Notes: generated from the sequence alone by a model not told the origin. A stretch of DNA of 64,000 nucleotides from Thalassospira profundimaris WP0211 (GCF_000300275.1 NZ_AMRN01000005.1:248001-312000); one strand, 5' to 3'; numbered from the stretch's first letter, positions 28,062 to 37,203 are shown. Numbers and translations: made by a program.

Positions 28062-28310
28062 ATGTGGCGGGCTCTTTGCGTGACTTCAGTGAAGATTCTG
28101 CTTGCGGGCTGCGATCAGGGTGAAGTCTTCACGTTATATAGGTCATCTGTGTTGGACCCAACAATGCGCATTCATATGGCGACCTTTGATGCAGCAGAGA
28201 ATTCTGCAACATATAATCAGGAAAATTGTCAGATTGCTGCAGATCTTTTCTCGCAACAAGACGGGGTTACTGTCCGCTATTGGTGTGAGAAAGGCGAATA
28301 CCAAAAGTAA
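28062..28310 (+). CDS. Small conserved-looking lipoprotein or secreted protein
   Basis: 82 aa from ATG with GGGATAGG just upstream. A short hydrophobic start runs to LLAGC, a good lipobox, with Cys16 as the likely lipid site. The mature part (LYRSSVLDPTMRIHMATFDA, ENCQIAADLFSQQ, VRYWCEKG) is compact with two further cysteines that could form a disulfide. The pattern looks like a real family rather than random frame, but I have no name for it. It lies alone between OYE and the AraC gene. Confidence 0.6.
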   Translation: MWRALCVTSVKILLAGCDQGEVFTLYRSSVLDPTMRIHMATFDAAENSATYNQENCQIAADLFSQQDGVTVRYWCEKGEYQK

Positions 28311-28460
28311 GTTTGTAGCACTCCGTCTTTCGTGGACGAACGCGTGCGGTAACCTGCTGAATTTCACATTCTTGCGCAAAACAGATCAGGGTTGCATGCG
28401 CATTGCTTTGCAAATTCAAAACACAATGCGATGATGTGGACTTCATGTCAGGAACAGAAA

Positions 28461-29372
28461 ATGGCAGAGACCGCATCAGCCTTTCAGCCCAACGGGCGCT
28501 ATCAGAAGTTTGAAGTCTTCAATCAGTTGATTGGGGATGCAAACCTGTTGCGCGCGGGCGATTTCGGCGAAAGCATCTCGGCGGCCCACTGGCAGCGCAA
28601 AGCAGATGTCCTGACCCGCTATACCGATCCCGATCACCACACCATCAGCCTTTATGTCAATGGCGGTACGGGTATTCAGCGCAAGATCGGCGCAGACCCG
28701 ATGAGCGGCGGTGGCCCCGGTCGGTGTTGTTTGATGCCGGCCTATCTGACATCGGACTGGCTGGTGCATGGCGAGGTGGAGCTGTTTCACGTTTATATTC
28801 CACATGCCGCCTGGGAGCGCGCTGTGGTCGAGGCCTTTGACATTGAACCCAATGCGGTTGAAGTCCCGGAAAAGACGTTCTTCCTTGATCCGCTGATCGA
28901 ACAGACTGTGCGGCAGGCGATGCTGCCGCTTGATTGGGATGTGCCCGCCGATCGAATGGCGATGTCGAATGCCGGACAGCTTTTGATGGGCCATATGCTG
29001 CGCAGTTACTCAACGCGCCGTGATCTTGGCTTCAAGGTCCGCGGCGGGCTGTCACCGGTGATCAAACGCCGGGTATTTGATTTTGTTGATGCCAACCTTG
29101 ATCAGCCGCTAACGATTGAAGAACTGGCAGAGGTTGCTGATTTGTCGGCCTATCACTTTGCCCGCATGTTCCGCAAAACCGTGGGTGAAGCGCCACATCA
29201 ATTCGTTCTGCGCCGCCGGATCGAACGCGCAATGCATATGTTGCGTGATGGCAACGCGCCGGTTGCCGAAATCGCGCTTGAAACCGGCTTTTCCAGTCAG
29301 GCCCATCTGACCACGCGGTTTAGCCGCTTTACCGGGCTGACACCTGCGAAATATCGCAGCATTTCCCAATAA
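28461..29372 (+). CDS. AraC-family transcriptional regulator
   Basis: 303 aa from ATG 28461 (AGGAAC upstream). N-terminal ligand/cupin-like region to about 190, then two HTH motifs (LTIEELAEVADLSAYHFARMFRK and VAEIALETGFSSQAHLTTRFSRF), ending TGLTPAKYR. Target unknown. A short inverted repeat CGCATTG...CAATGCG at 28399..28430 precedes the gene. Followed by a terminator. Confidence 0.9.
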   Translation: MAETASAFQPNGRYQKFEVFNQLIGDANLLRAGDFGESISAAHWQRKADVLTRYTDPDHHTISLYVNGGTGIQRKIGADPMSGGGPGRCCLMPAYLTSDWLVHGEVELFHVYIPHAAWERAVVEAFDIEPNAVEVPEKTFFLDPLIEQTVRQAMLPLDWDVPADRMAMSNAGQLLMGHMLRSYSTRRDLGFKVRGGLSPVIKRRVFDFVDANLDQPLTIEELAEVADLSAYHFARMFRKTVGEAPHQFVLRRRIERAMHMLRDGNAPVAEIALETGFSSQAHLTTRFSRFTGLTPAKYRSISQ

Positions 29373-29396
29373 CATCTCCCCATCGTTCTTTTAGCA

Positions 29397-29429
29397 GCCC
29401 GATCAAACCATCTGATCGGGCGGCTTTTT
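29397..29429 (+). terminator. Terminator after the AraC gene
   Basis: Stem GCCCGATCA / TGATCGGGC, seven-base loop, then GGCTTTTTG. Confidence 0.7.
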
Positions 29430-29548
29430 GCTGTCTCGGGCTCTGATCGCGCTCGCTGAGCAGGGCGTCTGATTGGTGTGCTTTCAGGTGCGTTCGTCCG
29501 CGGCAATCATTGTCCGGTCACTGACAAGTTGCCCGGTGGCAAGGGTTG

Positions 29549-29572
29549 ATTTTCAATCAAATTATTGAAAAT
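29549..29572 (+). promoter_or_regulatory. Inverted repeat upstream of the TRAP operon (possible operator)
   Basis: ATTTTCAAT and ATTGAAAAT, nine-base arms with a six-base centre, 29 bases before the -35 box of the dctP promoter. A second overlapping palindrome TTGATT-TTC-AATCAA is at 29546..29560. It is a candidate site for the GntR regulator at the end of the operon. Confidence 0.4.
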
Positions 29573-29600
29573 AAACAAATTTACAGGCTTGAGAAATTCG

Positions 29601-29630
29601 TTGACAAGATAGAGGCGAGATACCTAGAAT
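29601..29630 (+). promoter_or_regulatory. Sigma70 promoter of the TRAP operon
   Basis: TTGACA at 29601..29606, 18-base spacer, TAGAAT at 29625..29630, 60 bases before the dctP start. The remaining part of the 29373..29689 gap holds the AraC terminator and the inverted repeats, nothing else. Confidence 0.6.
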
Positions 29631-29689
29631 TTCAAAGCAACTAAAATATCAATTTTGGCAAAAGCCAATCCATCGGGAGGATGTCTCTA

Positions 29690-30670
29690 ATGAAACTCAC
29701 TATGAAATCACTCGGACTGTGTGCAGTCGTCGCAGGCGTACTGGCCGCAGTCATGCCGGCAAACGCGGCAACAACCCTTCGGATCGGGACCGTTCTGGCC
29801 CCGAATGATCCGATGGGACAGGGTCTTGAAAAGTTCAAAACGGATGTGGAAAAGGCAACCAACGGCGATGTGGAGATCGAGATTTTCCACAACTCGCAGC
29901 TTGGTGACACCACTGAAATGATCGATCAGGCCCGTGCGGGGGCTGCTGTCGGCACCGTGACCGATGTCGCCCGTTTGTCGAGCTTCGTACCGTCGCTTGC
30001 CATCATGTCGGCACCGTTCCTGTTTGATACCTATGAGCAGGCTGACAAATTTGCCCTTTCGGATGAATACATTTCCTGGGGTGAAGAACTGCGCGAAAAA
30101 TCCGGCCTCGTGATGATTGCCTCGAACTGGTATCAGGGTGCGCGCCATGCCCTGACGCAGAAGCCGATCTCAAGCCCGGCCGACCTTTCGGGTGTTCGTA
30201 TGCGTACCATCGGTGCACCGGTCTGGATTGAAACCATCCGTGCGATGGGTGCAGAACCGACCCCGATTGCCTGGGGCGAAGTCTACAGCGCCCTTCAGCT
30301 TGGCACGATTGACGCCGCCGAAGCACAGCCGACCGCGATCTGGAACGCCAAGCTTTATGAAGTGATCAAGAACGTCACCAAAACCGGCCATATCCAGCTT
30401 GTAACCGCCCTGGTTGTCGGTGCCGAAGCCTGGGACGAGATTTCACCGGAAAACCAGAAAATCGTTCGTGATCTGGCCGTGGAAAATGGTCGTTATGCCT
30501 CGGCCCTGACCATCGAGCTCGGTGAAAAGGCGCTTGAAGACGTTGCGGCAAGTGGCGTTGAAGTCAGCGAAGTTGATCTGGCACCGTTCAAGGAAGCCGT
30601 CAAACCGGTTTACCAGATGCTTGAACTCGAAGCAGAAGCCGCTGTTGTTAACAAGGTTCTTGGTCGCTAA
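29690..30670 (+). CDS. dctP: TRAP transporter periplasmic solute-binding protein
   Basis: 326 aa. ATG 29690 is preferred to ATG 29681 because GGGAGG abuts the latter and is nine bases from the former. Signal peptide ends PANAA. The DctP-type fold shows LRIGTVLAPNDPMGQGLEKFK, VEIEIFHNSQLGD and the substrate carboxylate-binding arginine in GVRMRTIGAPVW. Binds an organic acid and hands it to DctQM. The ligand is unknown. Confidence 0.9.
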   Translation: MKLTMKSLGLCAVVAGVLAAVMPANAATTLRIGTVLAPNDPMGQGLEKFKTDVEKATNGDVEIEIFHNSQLGDTTEMIDQARAGAAVGTVTDVARLSSFVPSLAIMSAPFLFDTYEQADKFALSDEYISWGEELREKSGLVMIASNWYQGARHALTQKPISSPADLSGVRMRTIGAPVWIETIRAMGAEPTPIAWGEVYSALQLGTIDAAEAQPTAIWNAKLYEVIKNVTKTGHIQLVTALVVGAEAWDEISPENQKIVRDLAVENGRYASALTIELGEKALEDVAASGVEVSEVDLAPFKEAVKPVYQMLELEAEAAVVNKVLGR

Positions 30671-30698
30671 GACCACAAGCCTTCTGGTAGCCTAGCGA

Positions 30699-30731
30699 AA
30701 GTGCGTTGCTTTTATACCGGGCAACGCACTT
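30699..30731 (+). promoter_or_regulatory. Intercistronic hairpin between dctP and dctQ
   Basis: Perfect 11-pair stem AAGTGCGTTGC / GCAACGCACTT with an 11-base loop, without a T-run. It probably stabilises dctP mRNA over dctQM. It also rules out the GTG at 30701 as a likely dctQ start. Confidence 0.6.
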
Positions 30732-30742
30732 CAAACTTCACA

Positions 30743-31210
30743 ATGGAAATTGAATTGATGCTCAAGCGGATTGAGTTTGCCTGTGGCGGCATATTGCTTG
30801 TCGCTGTGGTCATTCTTGTGGCGGTGGCCTCTGTGGCGCGCGCCATGGGATCGCCGATCATCTGGTCAGTCGAAATGGCGCAACTGATATTTGCCTGGCT
30901 TTGCATGTTGGCTGCCGACATTGCCATGCAGGAAGACCGGCATTTCGGTCTTCAGATATTGCGTGAAATCCTGTCCAAACGGGCAAGCGCATGGGTGGAA
31001 ATCATCAATATTCTGGTGATTATCGGATTTCTTGCGTTCCTTTTGAACTATGCGTGGACAAACATGATTTTGATGCATCCGCGCCTGGTCGGGGCCGCAC
31101 AGATTAATGCTTCTTATATTCATGCTTCGATGGTTGTCGGCATTCTGTTGATGATCCGAACCATGGTTGCCCAACTTATTCGACGCATTCGCAACAGGGA
31201 GATCAACTGA
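30743..31210 (+). CDS. dctQ: TRAP transporter small permease
   Basis: 155 aa with four membrane helices; SVEMAQLIFAWLCMLAADIAMQEDRHFG is the diagnostic DctQ region (helix 2 with the conserved Glu and Trp). Small membrane subunit that supports DctM. ATG 30743 chosen; ATG 30758 (GGAAA nine bases upstream) is also possible. Stop overlaps the dctM start by one base. Confidence 0.88.
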   Translation: MEIELMLKRIEFACGGILLVAVVILVAVASVARAMGSPIIWSVEMAQLIFAWLCMLAADIAMQEDRHFGLQILREILSKRASAWVEIINILVIIGFLAFLLNYAWTNMILMHPRLVGAAQINASYIHASMVVGILLMIRTMVAQLIRRIRNREIN

Positions 31211-32490
31211 TGCTGTTGTTGATTGCAGGTTTATTCACAGTCTTCCTCGTTTGCGGGATGCCGGTTGCCTTTGCGCTTGGTCTTGCGTCCATTCCGGTTT
31301 TTGTCATGACGGGGGCTATGCCACCCACGGTCGTGATCCAGAAAATGGTCACCGCAACACAAAGCTTCCCGCTTCTGGCCGTGCCGTTCTTTATTCTGGC
31401 CGGCAATCTGATGAACGTGACGGGGATCACCCATCGCCTTGTTAAGTTTGCAAGTCTTCTGACCGGCTGGATGGCAGGCGGTCTGGCACAGGTTTCAATT
31501 GTGCTGAGTTTCATGATGGGTGGTATTTCGGGGTCAGCCGTTGCCGATGCCTCGATGGAGGCCCGCCTGCTGGGCCCCAGCATGATCAAGAAAGGCTATT
31601 CCAAGGCCAATACGGCGGCGGTTCTGGCCTTTGGGTCGATCATTACCGCAACCATCCCGCCCAGCATCGGTTTGATCCTGTTTGGTTTTGTGAATGAAGT
31701 CTCCATCGGACGGCTGTTCCTGGCCGGTGTGTTGCCGGGCATTTTCCTGACCATCGTTTTGATGATCACATCCTGGCTGGTTGCGCGCAAAAACGGCTAT
31801 ACGCCGGATCTGCCGGAACTTCCCAAGGCCAAGGAACTGACGGCCAGCTTCTTTGAAAGCATCTGGGCACTGGCCTTTCCGGTTATCCTGATCGTCGGGT
31901 TCCGCTTTGGTATCTTTACTGCGACAGAGGCCGGGGCGTTTCTGGTGTTTTATGCGCTGGCAGTCGGGTTGTTTGTCTATCGCGAGCTGAACTTTGCCCG
32001 GCTCAAGGAAGCCATCTTTGGCTCGATCTCTGATCTTGGCATGGTGATGTTGCTGATCATCATGGCAGCGGTGCTTGGTTATGCCATGACGATTGAACGC
32101 GCCCCGCAACAGATTACTGAATTTGTCACCACGCTGACCGAAAACAGAACGGCAATCCTGATCCTCGTTGTCGGGGTGCTGGTGGTCAGTGGCATGTTCC
32201 TTGAAGGTGCGGCCAATATCCTTCTGGTCACCCCGATCGTCATGCCGGTTCTGGTGAGTGCCGGTTACGACCCGGTGCATATGGGTATTCTGATTGTCAC
32301 CCTGATCAACTTTGGCGGTTTGACGCCGCCAGTCGGCGTGATCATGTTTACGGTATGCGGCATTTTGGGGGTTAAGACCGGGGAATACACACGTGCATCC
32401 ATTCCGTTCTTTGTTGCCATGGCGCTGTTCTTCGTTCTGCTGGCAGCAATACCCGCTTTGACATTGCTGTTGCCCAATACATTGATGTAA
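31210..32490 (+). CDS. dctM: TRAP transporter large permease
   Basis: 426 aa, about 12 membrane helices, family length. Conserved LASIPVFVMTG, FPLLAVPFFILAGNLMN, GGISGSAVADASMEARLLGPSMIKKGY and the C-terminal NFGGLTPPVGVIMFTVCGI. Carries out Na+-dependent transport of the DctP ligand across the inner membrane. Coupled to dctQ by TGATG. Confidence 0.92.
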   Translation: MLLLIAGLFTVFLVCGMPVAFALGLASIPVFVMTGAMPPTVVIQKMVTATQSFPLLAVPFFILAGNLMNVTGITHRLVKFASLLTGWMAGGLAQVSIVLSFMMGGISGSAVADASMEARLLGPSMIKKGYSKANTAAVLAFGSIITATIPPSIGLILFGFVNEVSIGRLFLAGVLPGIFLTIVLMITSWLVARKNGYTPDLPELPKAKELTASFFESIWALAFPVILIVGFRFGIFTATEAGAFLVFYALAVGLFVYRELNFARLKEAIFGSISDLGMVMLLIIMAAVLGYAMTIERAPQQITEFVTTLTENRTAILILVVGVLVVSGMFLEGAANILLVTPIVMPVLVSAGYDPVHMGILIVTLINFGGLTPPVGVIMFTVCGILGVKTGEYTRASIPFFVAMALFFVLLAAIPALTLLLPNTLM

Positions 32491-32545
32491 TGACAATTTC
32501 AGTCCAACAGGGGCATGTAGGCAAATGCCAGGGAGACACAAAAAC

Positions 32546-33262
32546 ATGAACACATCAACGGGCGGACTGATTTCGATGCATGACGGATCGGTGAAAACCA
32601 GCATGCATGTTCCGGCATCTGCGCTGGTCTATGAAGAAGTCCGTAACCAGATTGTTTCTCTGTCCCTGCTTCCGGAAACCACGCTTGTTCGGGCGGAACT
32701 GGCTGAAAGCTTTAATGTCAGCCAATCCCCCGTACGAGAAGCCATTTTGCGCCTAGAACAAGATGGTCTGGTTGTGTCCTATCCGCAGTCGCGTACCGTT
32801 GTGACCAAGATCGACGTTGCCCGCATCCGCGAGGAACATTTTCTTAGGGTTGCTGCGGAGTGCGAGGTCGTCCGCCAATTGGCCGAGGCCAAGGATTCCC
32901 CAGCCGTCGTCAAGGCCAAGGGCATTGTCAAAATGCAGGAAGCACTGGTTGGCGATATCGAACAAATCGATCTGTTCAAGCAACTTGATGAAACCTTCCA
33001 CGCGGCTTTGTTTAACGGGGTAAACCAGTCAAACCTGCATTTGCAGATCACCGCACGCAGTGGTCATCTGGCGCGTGTGCGAACCCTTGATCTGCCACGT
33101 GCGGGCAAAATGGTCTCGGTGCTTGAAGGCCACAAGGCGATCATTGATGCCGTCCAGTCCGGTGATGGCGCTTTGGCAAGTTTGGAAATGCGCAAGCACC
33201 TTTCGGGCACCATGGAACGTCTGCCCCAGATCATCGAAGAAAATAAAACGCTGTTTTCCTGA
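32546..33262 (+). CDS. GntR-family regulator (FadR subfamily), likely TRAP regulator
   Basis: 238 aa from ATG 32546 with AGGGAGA upstream. N-terminal winged HTH (ALVYEEVRNQIVSLSLLPETTL, LAESFNVSQSPVREAILRLEQDGLV), then FCD all-helical ligand domain with metal-site candidates D..H..H..H (LDETFHAALF, SVLEGHKAIIDAV, MRKHLSGTM). Fifty-five bases after dctM on the same strand, so it probably senses the substrate and controls the operon. Confidence 0.9.
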   Translation: MNTSTGGLISMHDGSVKTSMHVPASALVYEEVRNQIVSLSLLPETTLVRAELAESFNVSQSPVREAILRLEQDGLVVSYPQSRTVVTKIDVARIREEHFLRVAAECEVVRQLAEAKDSPAVVKAKGIVKMQEALVGDIEQIDLFKQLDETFHAALFNGVNQSNLHLQITARSGHLARVRTLDLPRAGKMVSVLEGHKAIIDAVQSGDGALASLEMRKHLSGTMERLPQIIEENKTLFS

Positions 33263-33315
33263 TCTTTGATCGGCGATGGCGAATAGGGCGAAGCAGACAT
33301 AAGATAAACCAAACC

Positions 33316-33349
33316 AAACGGCGCGCAGCATGATTGCAGCGCGCCGTTT
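33316..33349. terminator. Bidirectional terminator
   Basis: Stem AAACGGCGCGC / GCGCGCCGTTT (11 pairs, 12-base loop) between the convergent GntR and SDR genes. Confidence 0.65.
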
Positions 33350-33357
33350 GCGTTGTA

Positions 33358-34197
33358 TCAGGCGCGTTTTGCAACATCCCAGATACCGGTTTTCGCGGTT
33401 TCTTCGACGAAGTTGCGCAGACTGTTGGGCTGACGGCCGAGAATTTCATATACATCGCTGGTCGGTTGGCTGTTGCGGCCATCAAGGACTTCGGAAAACA
33501 GATAGCGGATCAGCCCACGGACTTCGTCGGGCATGCCGTCTGCTTTAAGGCCTGCATCCAACTCATCAACGGTGATGGCCACGAAATTGACCGGGTGGTT
33601 GGCAACACTGGAAATCATTTTGGTGACGTCGGCAAAGGTGACGGCACTCGGCCCGGAAAGCTCATAGGTCTTGCCGATATGGCCCTGATCAAGCAGGCAG
33701 GCAACCGCGCATTCGGCAATGTCATTGGCATCAACAAACGGTTCGGGCGTGTCACCTGCGGGCAGGGCGAGGGTGCCTTGCTGGATATAGGGCAGGAACA
33801 GGTCTTCGTTGAAATTCTGGAAAAACCAGTTGGCACGCAGCACCGTGGCATCCGCCCCGGAATGGCGCAGTGCATCTTCTGCGCGATGGGCGGCTTCTTC
33901 ACCGCGGCCAGATAGCATCACAATGCGTTTTGCGCCATGCATCAGCGCGCGCTTGGCAAAGCTTGCGATGATGTCATCTGATCCTGGAACGGCAAGATCC
34001 GGCTGGAAGGTGACATAGACCGCATCGCGATCACGCAGGGCATCATCCCAGGTTGTCGGATCGGTCCAGTCAAAGGCGGGTGTCGTGCTGCGTGAAACAG
34101 CGCGCACATCATGACCAAGGGCAATGAGTTTTTCGGCAACGCGTCGGCCGGTTTTGGCCGTCGCGCCCAGAACAAGAAAGCGGGGATTGGTTGGCAT
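33358..34197 (-). CDS. NmrA-like NAD(P)-binding protein (atypical SDR)
   Basis: 279 aa, ATG 34197 with AGGAGC eight bases upstream. N-terminal Rossmann motif FLVLGATAKTGRRVAEKL (G-x-x-G-x-x-G-type), ANWFFQNFNED and FVDANDIAE are typical of NmrA/QOR2-like proteins, which act as quinone reductases or redox sensors. Divergent from the TetR gene across a double operator, so probably the regulator's main target. Confidence 0.88.
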   Translation of the reverse strand: MPTNPRFLVLGATAKTGRRVAEKLIALGHDVRAVSRSTTPAFDWTDPTTWDDALRDRDAVYVTFQPDLAVPGSDDIIASFAKRALMHGAKRIVMLSGRGEEAAHRAEDALRHSGADATVLRANWFFQNFNEDLFLPYIQQGTLALPAGDTPEPFVDANDIAECAVACLLDQGHIGKTYELSGPSAVTFADVTKMISSVANHPVNFVAITVDELDAGLKADGMPDEVRGLIRYLFSEVLDGRNSQPTSDVYEILGRQPNSLRNFVEETAKTGIWDVAKRA

Positions 34198-34224
34198 CAA
34201 ATTGGCTCCTGAATAGGTTTTTCA

Positions 34225-34273
34225 AAATGTGAGGAATCCTCACATTTGCCAAATGTGATAAATCCTCATATTT
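34225..34273. promoter_or_regulatory. Double palindromic operator between SDR and TetR genes
   Basis: Copy 1 (34225..34247): arms AAATGTGAGGA and TCCTCACATTT around one A, perfect. Copy 2 (34251..34273): arms AAATGTGATAA and TCCTCATATTT, imperfect. Centres are 26 bases apart. Position in the divergent promoter region and perfect symmetry fit a TetR-dimer operator. A start for TetR at 34246 would lie inside it and is therefore unlikely. Confidence 0.7.
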
Positions 34274-34359
34274 TGATCGTCAAGAGCTTTGGCCCATCAC
34301 AAGCCTGTGAAACCCGGGCCACGATGCCGGGATATTTCGAGGATAAAGGATCTAACGCG

Positions 34360-34986
34360 TTGTCTGATAACGTGAAAAAAATGCGCCGCGCACCGACCCA
34401 AAAAAGAAGTCGCGAACGGGTCGACACCATCCTGAAAGTCGCCTGCGAGCTGATTTCAGCCCAGGGCAGTGATGCCATCAAGATGGGGGAGGTCGCCGAA
34501 AGGGCGGGGATTTCCATCGGATCGCTCTATCAGTATTTCCCCGATAAGGCATCGATCATTCATGCGCTTGCCGATCGCTATAATGCCGAATCCCTGCATT
34601 GCATCGAAGAGGCACTGCCAGAAGTGAATTCGCCTGATGCCTTGCTGGCAGCCTTTGATCGGTTGATCGACACCTATTACGAGCTGTTCTTGGCCGAACC
34701 GGTGATTTGCGATATCTGGACCGGAACGCAAGCCGACAAGACGCTGCGCGACATGGAAATGGAGGTCAGCCGTGCCAATGCCGACCTTCTGGCCAAGGCA
34801 ATCCTGCGGGTGCGCGACAATGATGGTGATTTCAAAACAATCGCCGCACGGTGTTTGCTGATCATGTATTCCGGCGAAGCCACCATGCGCCTTGCCATTG
34901 CCGTTCCCCGCGGTGAGGGCCGCGAGATCGTGGCAAGTTACAAGCGGATGGTCGGCCGTGAACTGGCTGATATGGCCCGGGTTTAG
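34360..34986 (+). CDS. TetR-family transcriptional regulator
   Basis: 208 aa from TTG 34360, chosen for AAAGGA nine bases upstream; ATG 34324 or ATG 34381 are alternatives. HTH region MGEVAERAGISIGSLYQYFPDK is canonical (TetR_N). The C-terminal ligand domain is not recognised. Divergent from the NmrA-like SDR with a double operator; the same palindrome core recurs before the OYE gene at 26.4 kb, reminiscent of E. coli NemR, a TetR-family repressor of an OYE gene (nemA). Confidence 0.88.
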   Translation: MSDNVKKMRRAPTQKRSRERVDTILKVACELISAQGSDAIKMGEVAERAGISIGSLYQYFPDKASIIHALADRYNAESLHCIEEALPEVNSPDALLAAFDRLIDTYYELFLAEPVICDIWTGTQADKTLRDMEMEVSRANADLLAKAILRVRDNDGDFKTIAARCLLIMYSGEATMRLAIAVPRGEGREIVASYKRMVGRELADMARV

Positions 34987-35001
34987 GCTGTTTGGGCGTG
35001 G

Positions 35002-36072
35002 TTAGCCTGCCTTGGCAGCAAACGGTGTTGGGGCAGGGCGGCCAAGAAGGAAGCCCTGCACATAGTCAACATCGTGATCACGCAGGAAATCGAGTTCTTC
35101 CTGGCGTTCTATGCCTTCGGCGATTACTTCGATATCAAGCTGCTTGGCCAGCGCGATCAGTTTGCTGACAATTGCCTGTTTGAACTTGTCATGATCGACG
35201 TGATCGACCAGTTCACGGTCGATCTTGATGATATCGGGGCGCAATTCCGGCAACATGTTCAGCGTCGAATAGCCGGATCCGACATCATCAAGCGCAACCC
35301 GGAAACCTGAATCACGATAGGACTGAAGGATGGCGCTCAGATGTGCCGTGCTGCGGACTTTTTCGGTTTCTATCACCTCGAACACAACATTGCTGCGATC
35401 AAGATTGCACTCCTCGACGACCTCGATGGTCGAACGCAGGCAAGAATCCGGATCATAGATCGAGCTCGGCGTGAAGTTGATAAACAGATTGCCTTTCACG
35501 CCAGCCTTATGCGCATTGCGGACATTGGCCGCACGTGCCGCGCGATCAAGCTGAAAAAGCAGGGTTGCTGACTGGGCCGCATCAAAAAGCTGGCCCGGAT
35601 TGATCACATCGCCGGTCGCGCTTTCGCCGCGGACAAGGCATTCATGGGCATAGGGTTTACCAAGGTCATTGATGTCAAAAATCGGCTGAAATACCGAATT
35701 CAACCGGTTGTCACGCAACAGATCGCCCAGCCATTCTGCGCCGATTGCCGCCCGGATCGCACCAAGGCTTGTAATCTGGGCAATATCATCGATTTCGGGG
35801 CGCTGAACGCCGGGCATGATCAATGCCTTGGTGTCAGACAGTTCTTCGGGAAGGAGATTGCCTGATATGGCATCAATCAGCGCTCGCAGACCCGGACGGG
35901 TGTAATGGATGGATAGGGTTGCGACAGACGGTGTTTTTTCGACCTCTATGCCGATTGATTTCGCACCGGCCAGGATTTTGCCGGTGGTATGGGCAACTGG
36001 CGGCCAGAGAAAGAGTGTCCCGTTTGCAGGTGCGATTTCAGGAACCGCATCACATTTTTCACAATAGGTCAC
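35002..36072 (-). CDS. EAL-domain cyclic-di-GMP phosphodiesterase
   Basis: 356 aa. N-terminal 100 residues start YCEKC (possible metal pair) and are otherwise unrecognised. EAL domain from about 115: QPIFD, ECLVR (the E-x-L-x-R signature), NLFINFTP, FEVIETE, ALDDVGSGYSTL, IKIDREL, VIAEGIE, VQGFLLG. All metal and catalytic residues are present, so activity in hydrolysing c-di-GMP is likely. No membrane segment. Confidence 0.9.
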   Translation of the reverse strand: MTYCEKCDAVPEIAPANGTLFLWPPVAHTTGKILAGAKSIGIEVEKTPSVATLSIHYTRPGLRALIDAISGNLLPEELSDTKALIMPGVQRPEIDDIAQITSLGAIRAAIGAEWLGDLLRDNRLNSVFQPIFDINDLGKPYAHECLVRGESATGDVINPGQLFDAAQSATLLFQLDRAARAANVRNAHKAGVKGNLFINFTPSSIYDPDSCLRSTIEVVEECNLDRSNVVFEVIETEKVRSTAHLSAILQSYRDSGFRVALDDVGSGYSTLNMLPELRPDIIKIDRELVDHVDHDKFKQAIVSKLIALAKQLDIEVIAEGIERQEELDFLRDHDVDYVQGFLLGRPAPTPFAAKAG

Positions 36073-36322
36073 CTCAATCTCCCCGTCTGGTCCTTAGTCG
36101 TGCCGTTGGCTTTTCCCGGTCGGCAATTCTTCTGATTAACATACTGTAACATATGGTGCGCAGTGACAATAATTCCTGCGTCAATCAATACATTCGTACG
36201 GAACTTTATCCTGTACGGCGATGTTTGCGGCAGGCGATCAATCAAGACGCTGCGCGAAAGGATTTATCATTGCGAAAAGCGCTGATAATGTTTGCCCGTC
36301 ATTCTGCGAGACTGAGGATCCG

Positions 36323-37099
36323 ATGCAGTACAGCATGCGGCAATACCGCCCCGAAGCACAAAGCCACAGCCACGGCGATTTCCACCAGATCATCATCTCC
36401 GAGCTGGGCAAGCTTGAGATGGAGGTTGAAGGGCGCGGGGGTGAGGTGTGCGGTCGCCAACTGGCCTTTGTCGAGGCGGGTAAAACCCATGCCTATCGTG
36501 CGGAGGGGCTAAACCGGTTCCTTGTGCTTGATGTCGATGCCGATCTGGCTCATCGCACCGGTCTTGAGGCGCTTTGGCATCGCCATGGCAATGCTGCGAC
36601 TTACCTTGAAGTGGGGCTAGGGCATCAGAGAGGACTGGTCGCGTTATTGCAGATGATCGCACCGCTACGCGATCACGAATCCCAGACAGATATGCTCGAT
36701 TGCCTGAAAACGCTTTTGTTGCGTAGCCGTCAGAGCCGTGGCGGGAATGCCTTTGGCATGGCGGCGCTGCCATCACGGCTCCTCCGTACCATGGCATGGG
36801 CGGAGGCCCGGTTGGGCGAAGACATCACGATTAGTGACATGGCGACCATTGCCGCCCAATCGGAGAGCAGCCTGTTTAGTGCCTTTCAGAAATATATTGG
36901 GACAAGCCCGATGCGCTGGCTGACCGAGCAACGTCTGCAAATGGCCATGGCGCTTTTGCGTGATCCCGAAATTCGCCTTTCGATGTCGGATCTGGCAAAT
37001 GCGGTCGGGTTTGCCGATCAAAGTGCCTTTTCGCGTGCTTTTTCCCGCCGGTTTGGCTGCGCGCCCAGCTCGGTCCGCCGCGATCCGGCGGGCTTTTAG
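36323..37099 (+). CDS. AraC-family transcriptional regulator
   Basis: 258 aa from ATG 36323 (TGAGGAT upstream). N-terminal cupin-like part with HSHGDFHQIIISELG, as in small AraC/cupin regulators, and two C-terminal HTH motifs (ISDMATIAAQSESSLFSAFQK, MSDLANAVGFADQSAFSRAFSR). It precedes the DMT gene by 113 bases on the same strand and may regulate it. Confidence 0.9.
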   Translation: MQYSMRQYRPEAQSHSHGDFHQIIISELGKLEMEVEGRGGEVCGRQLAFVEAGKTHAYRAEGLNRFLVLDVDADLAHRTGLEALWHRHGNAATYLEVGLGHQRGLVALLQMIAPLRDHESQTDMLDCLKTLLLRSRQSRGGNAFGMAALPSRLLRTMAWAEARLGEDITISDMATIAAQSESSLFSAFQKYIGTSPMRWLTEQRLQMAMALLRDPEIRLSMSDLANAVGFADQSAFSRAFSRRFGCAPSSVRRDPAGF

Positions 37100-37203
37100 G
37101 GCCATACTTCCCACCAGGTCCTTGTCGCAAACTTTCGGAGTTTGGGCAAAGACCTTGGTGTCAAACAGGTGCATCTTCCGGTTTACAAACTCAGCAAACC
37201 GGG

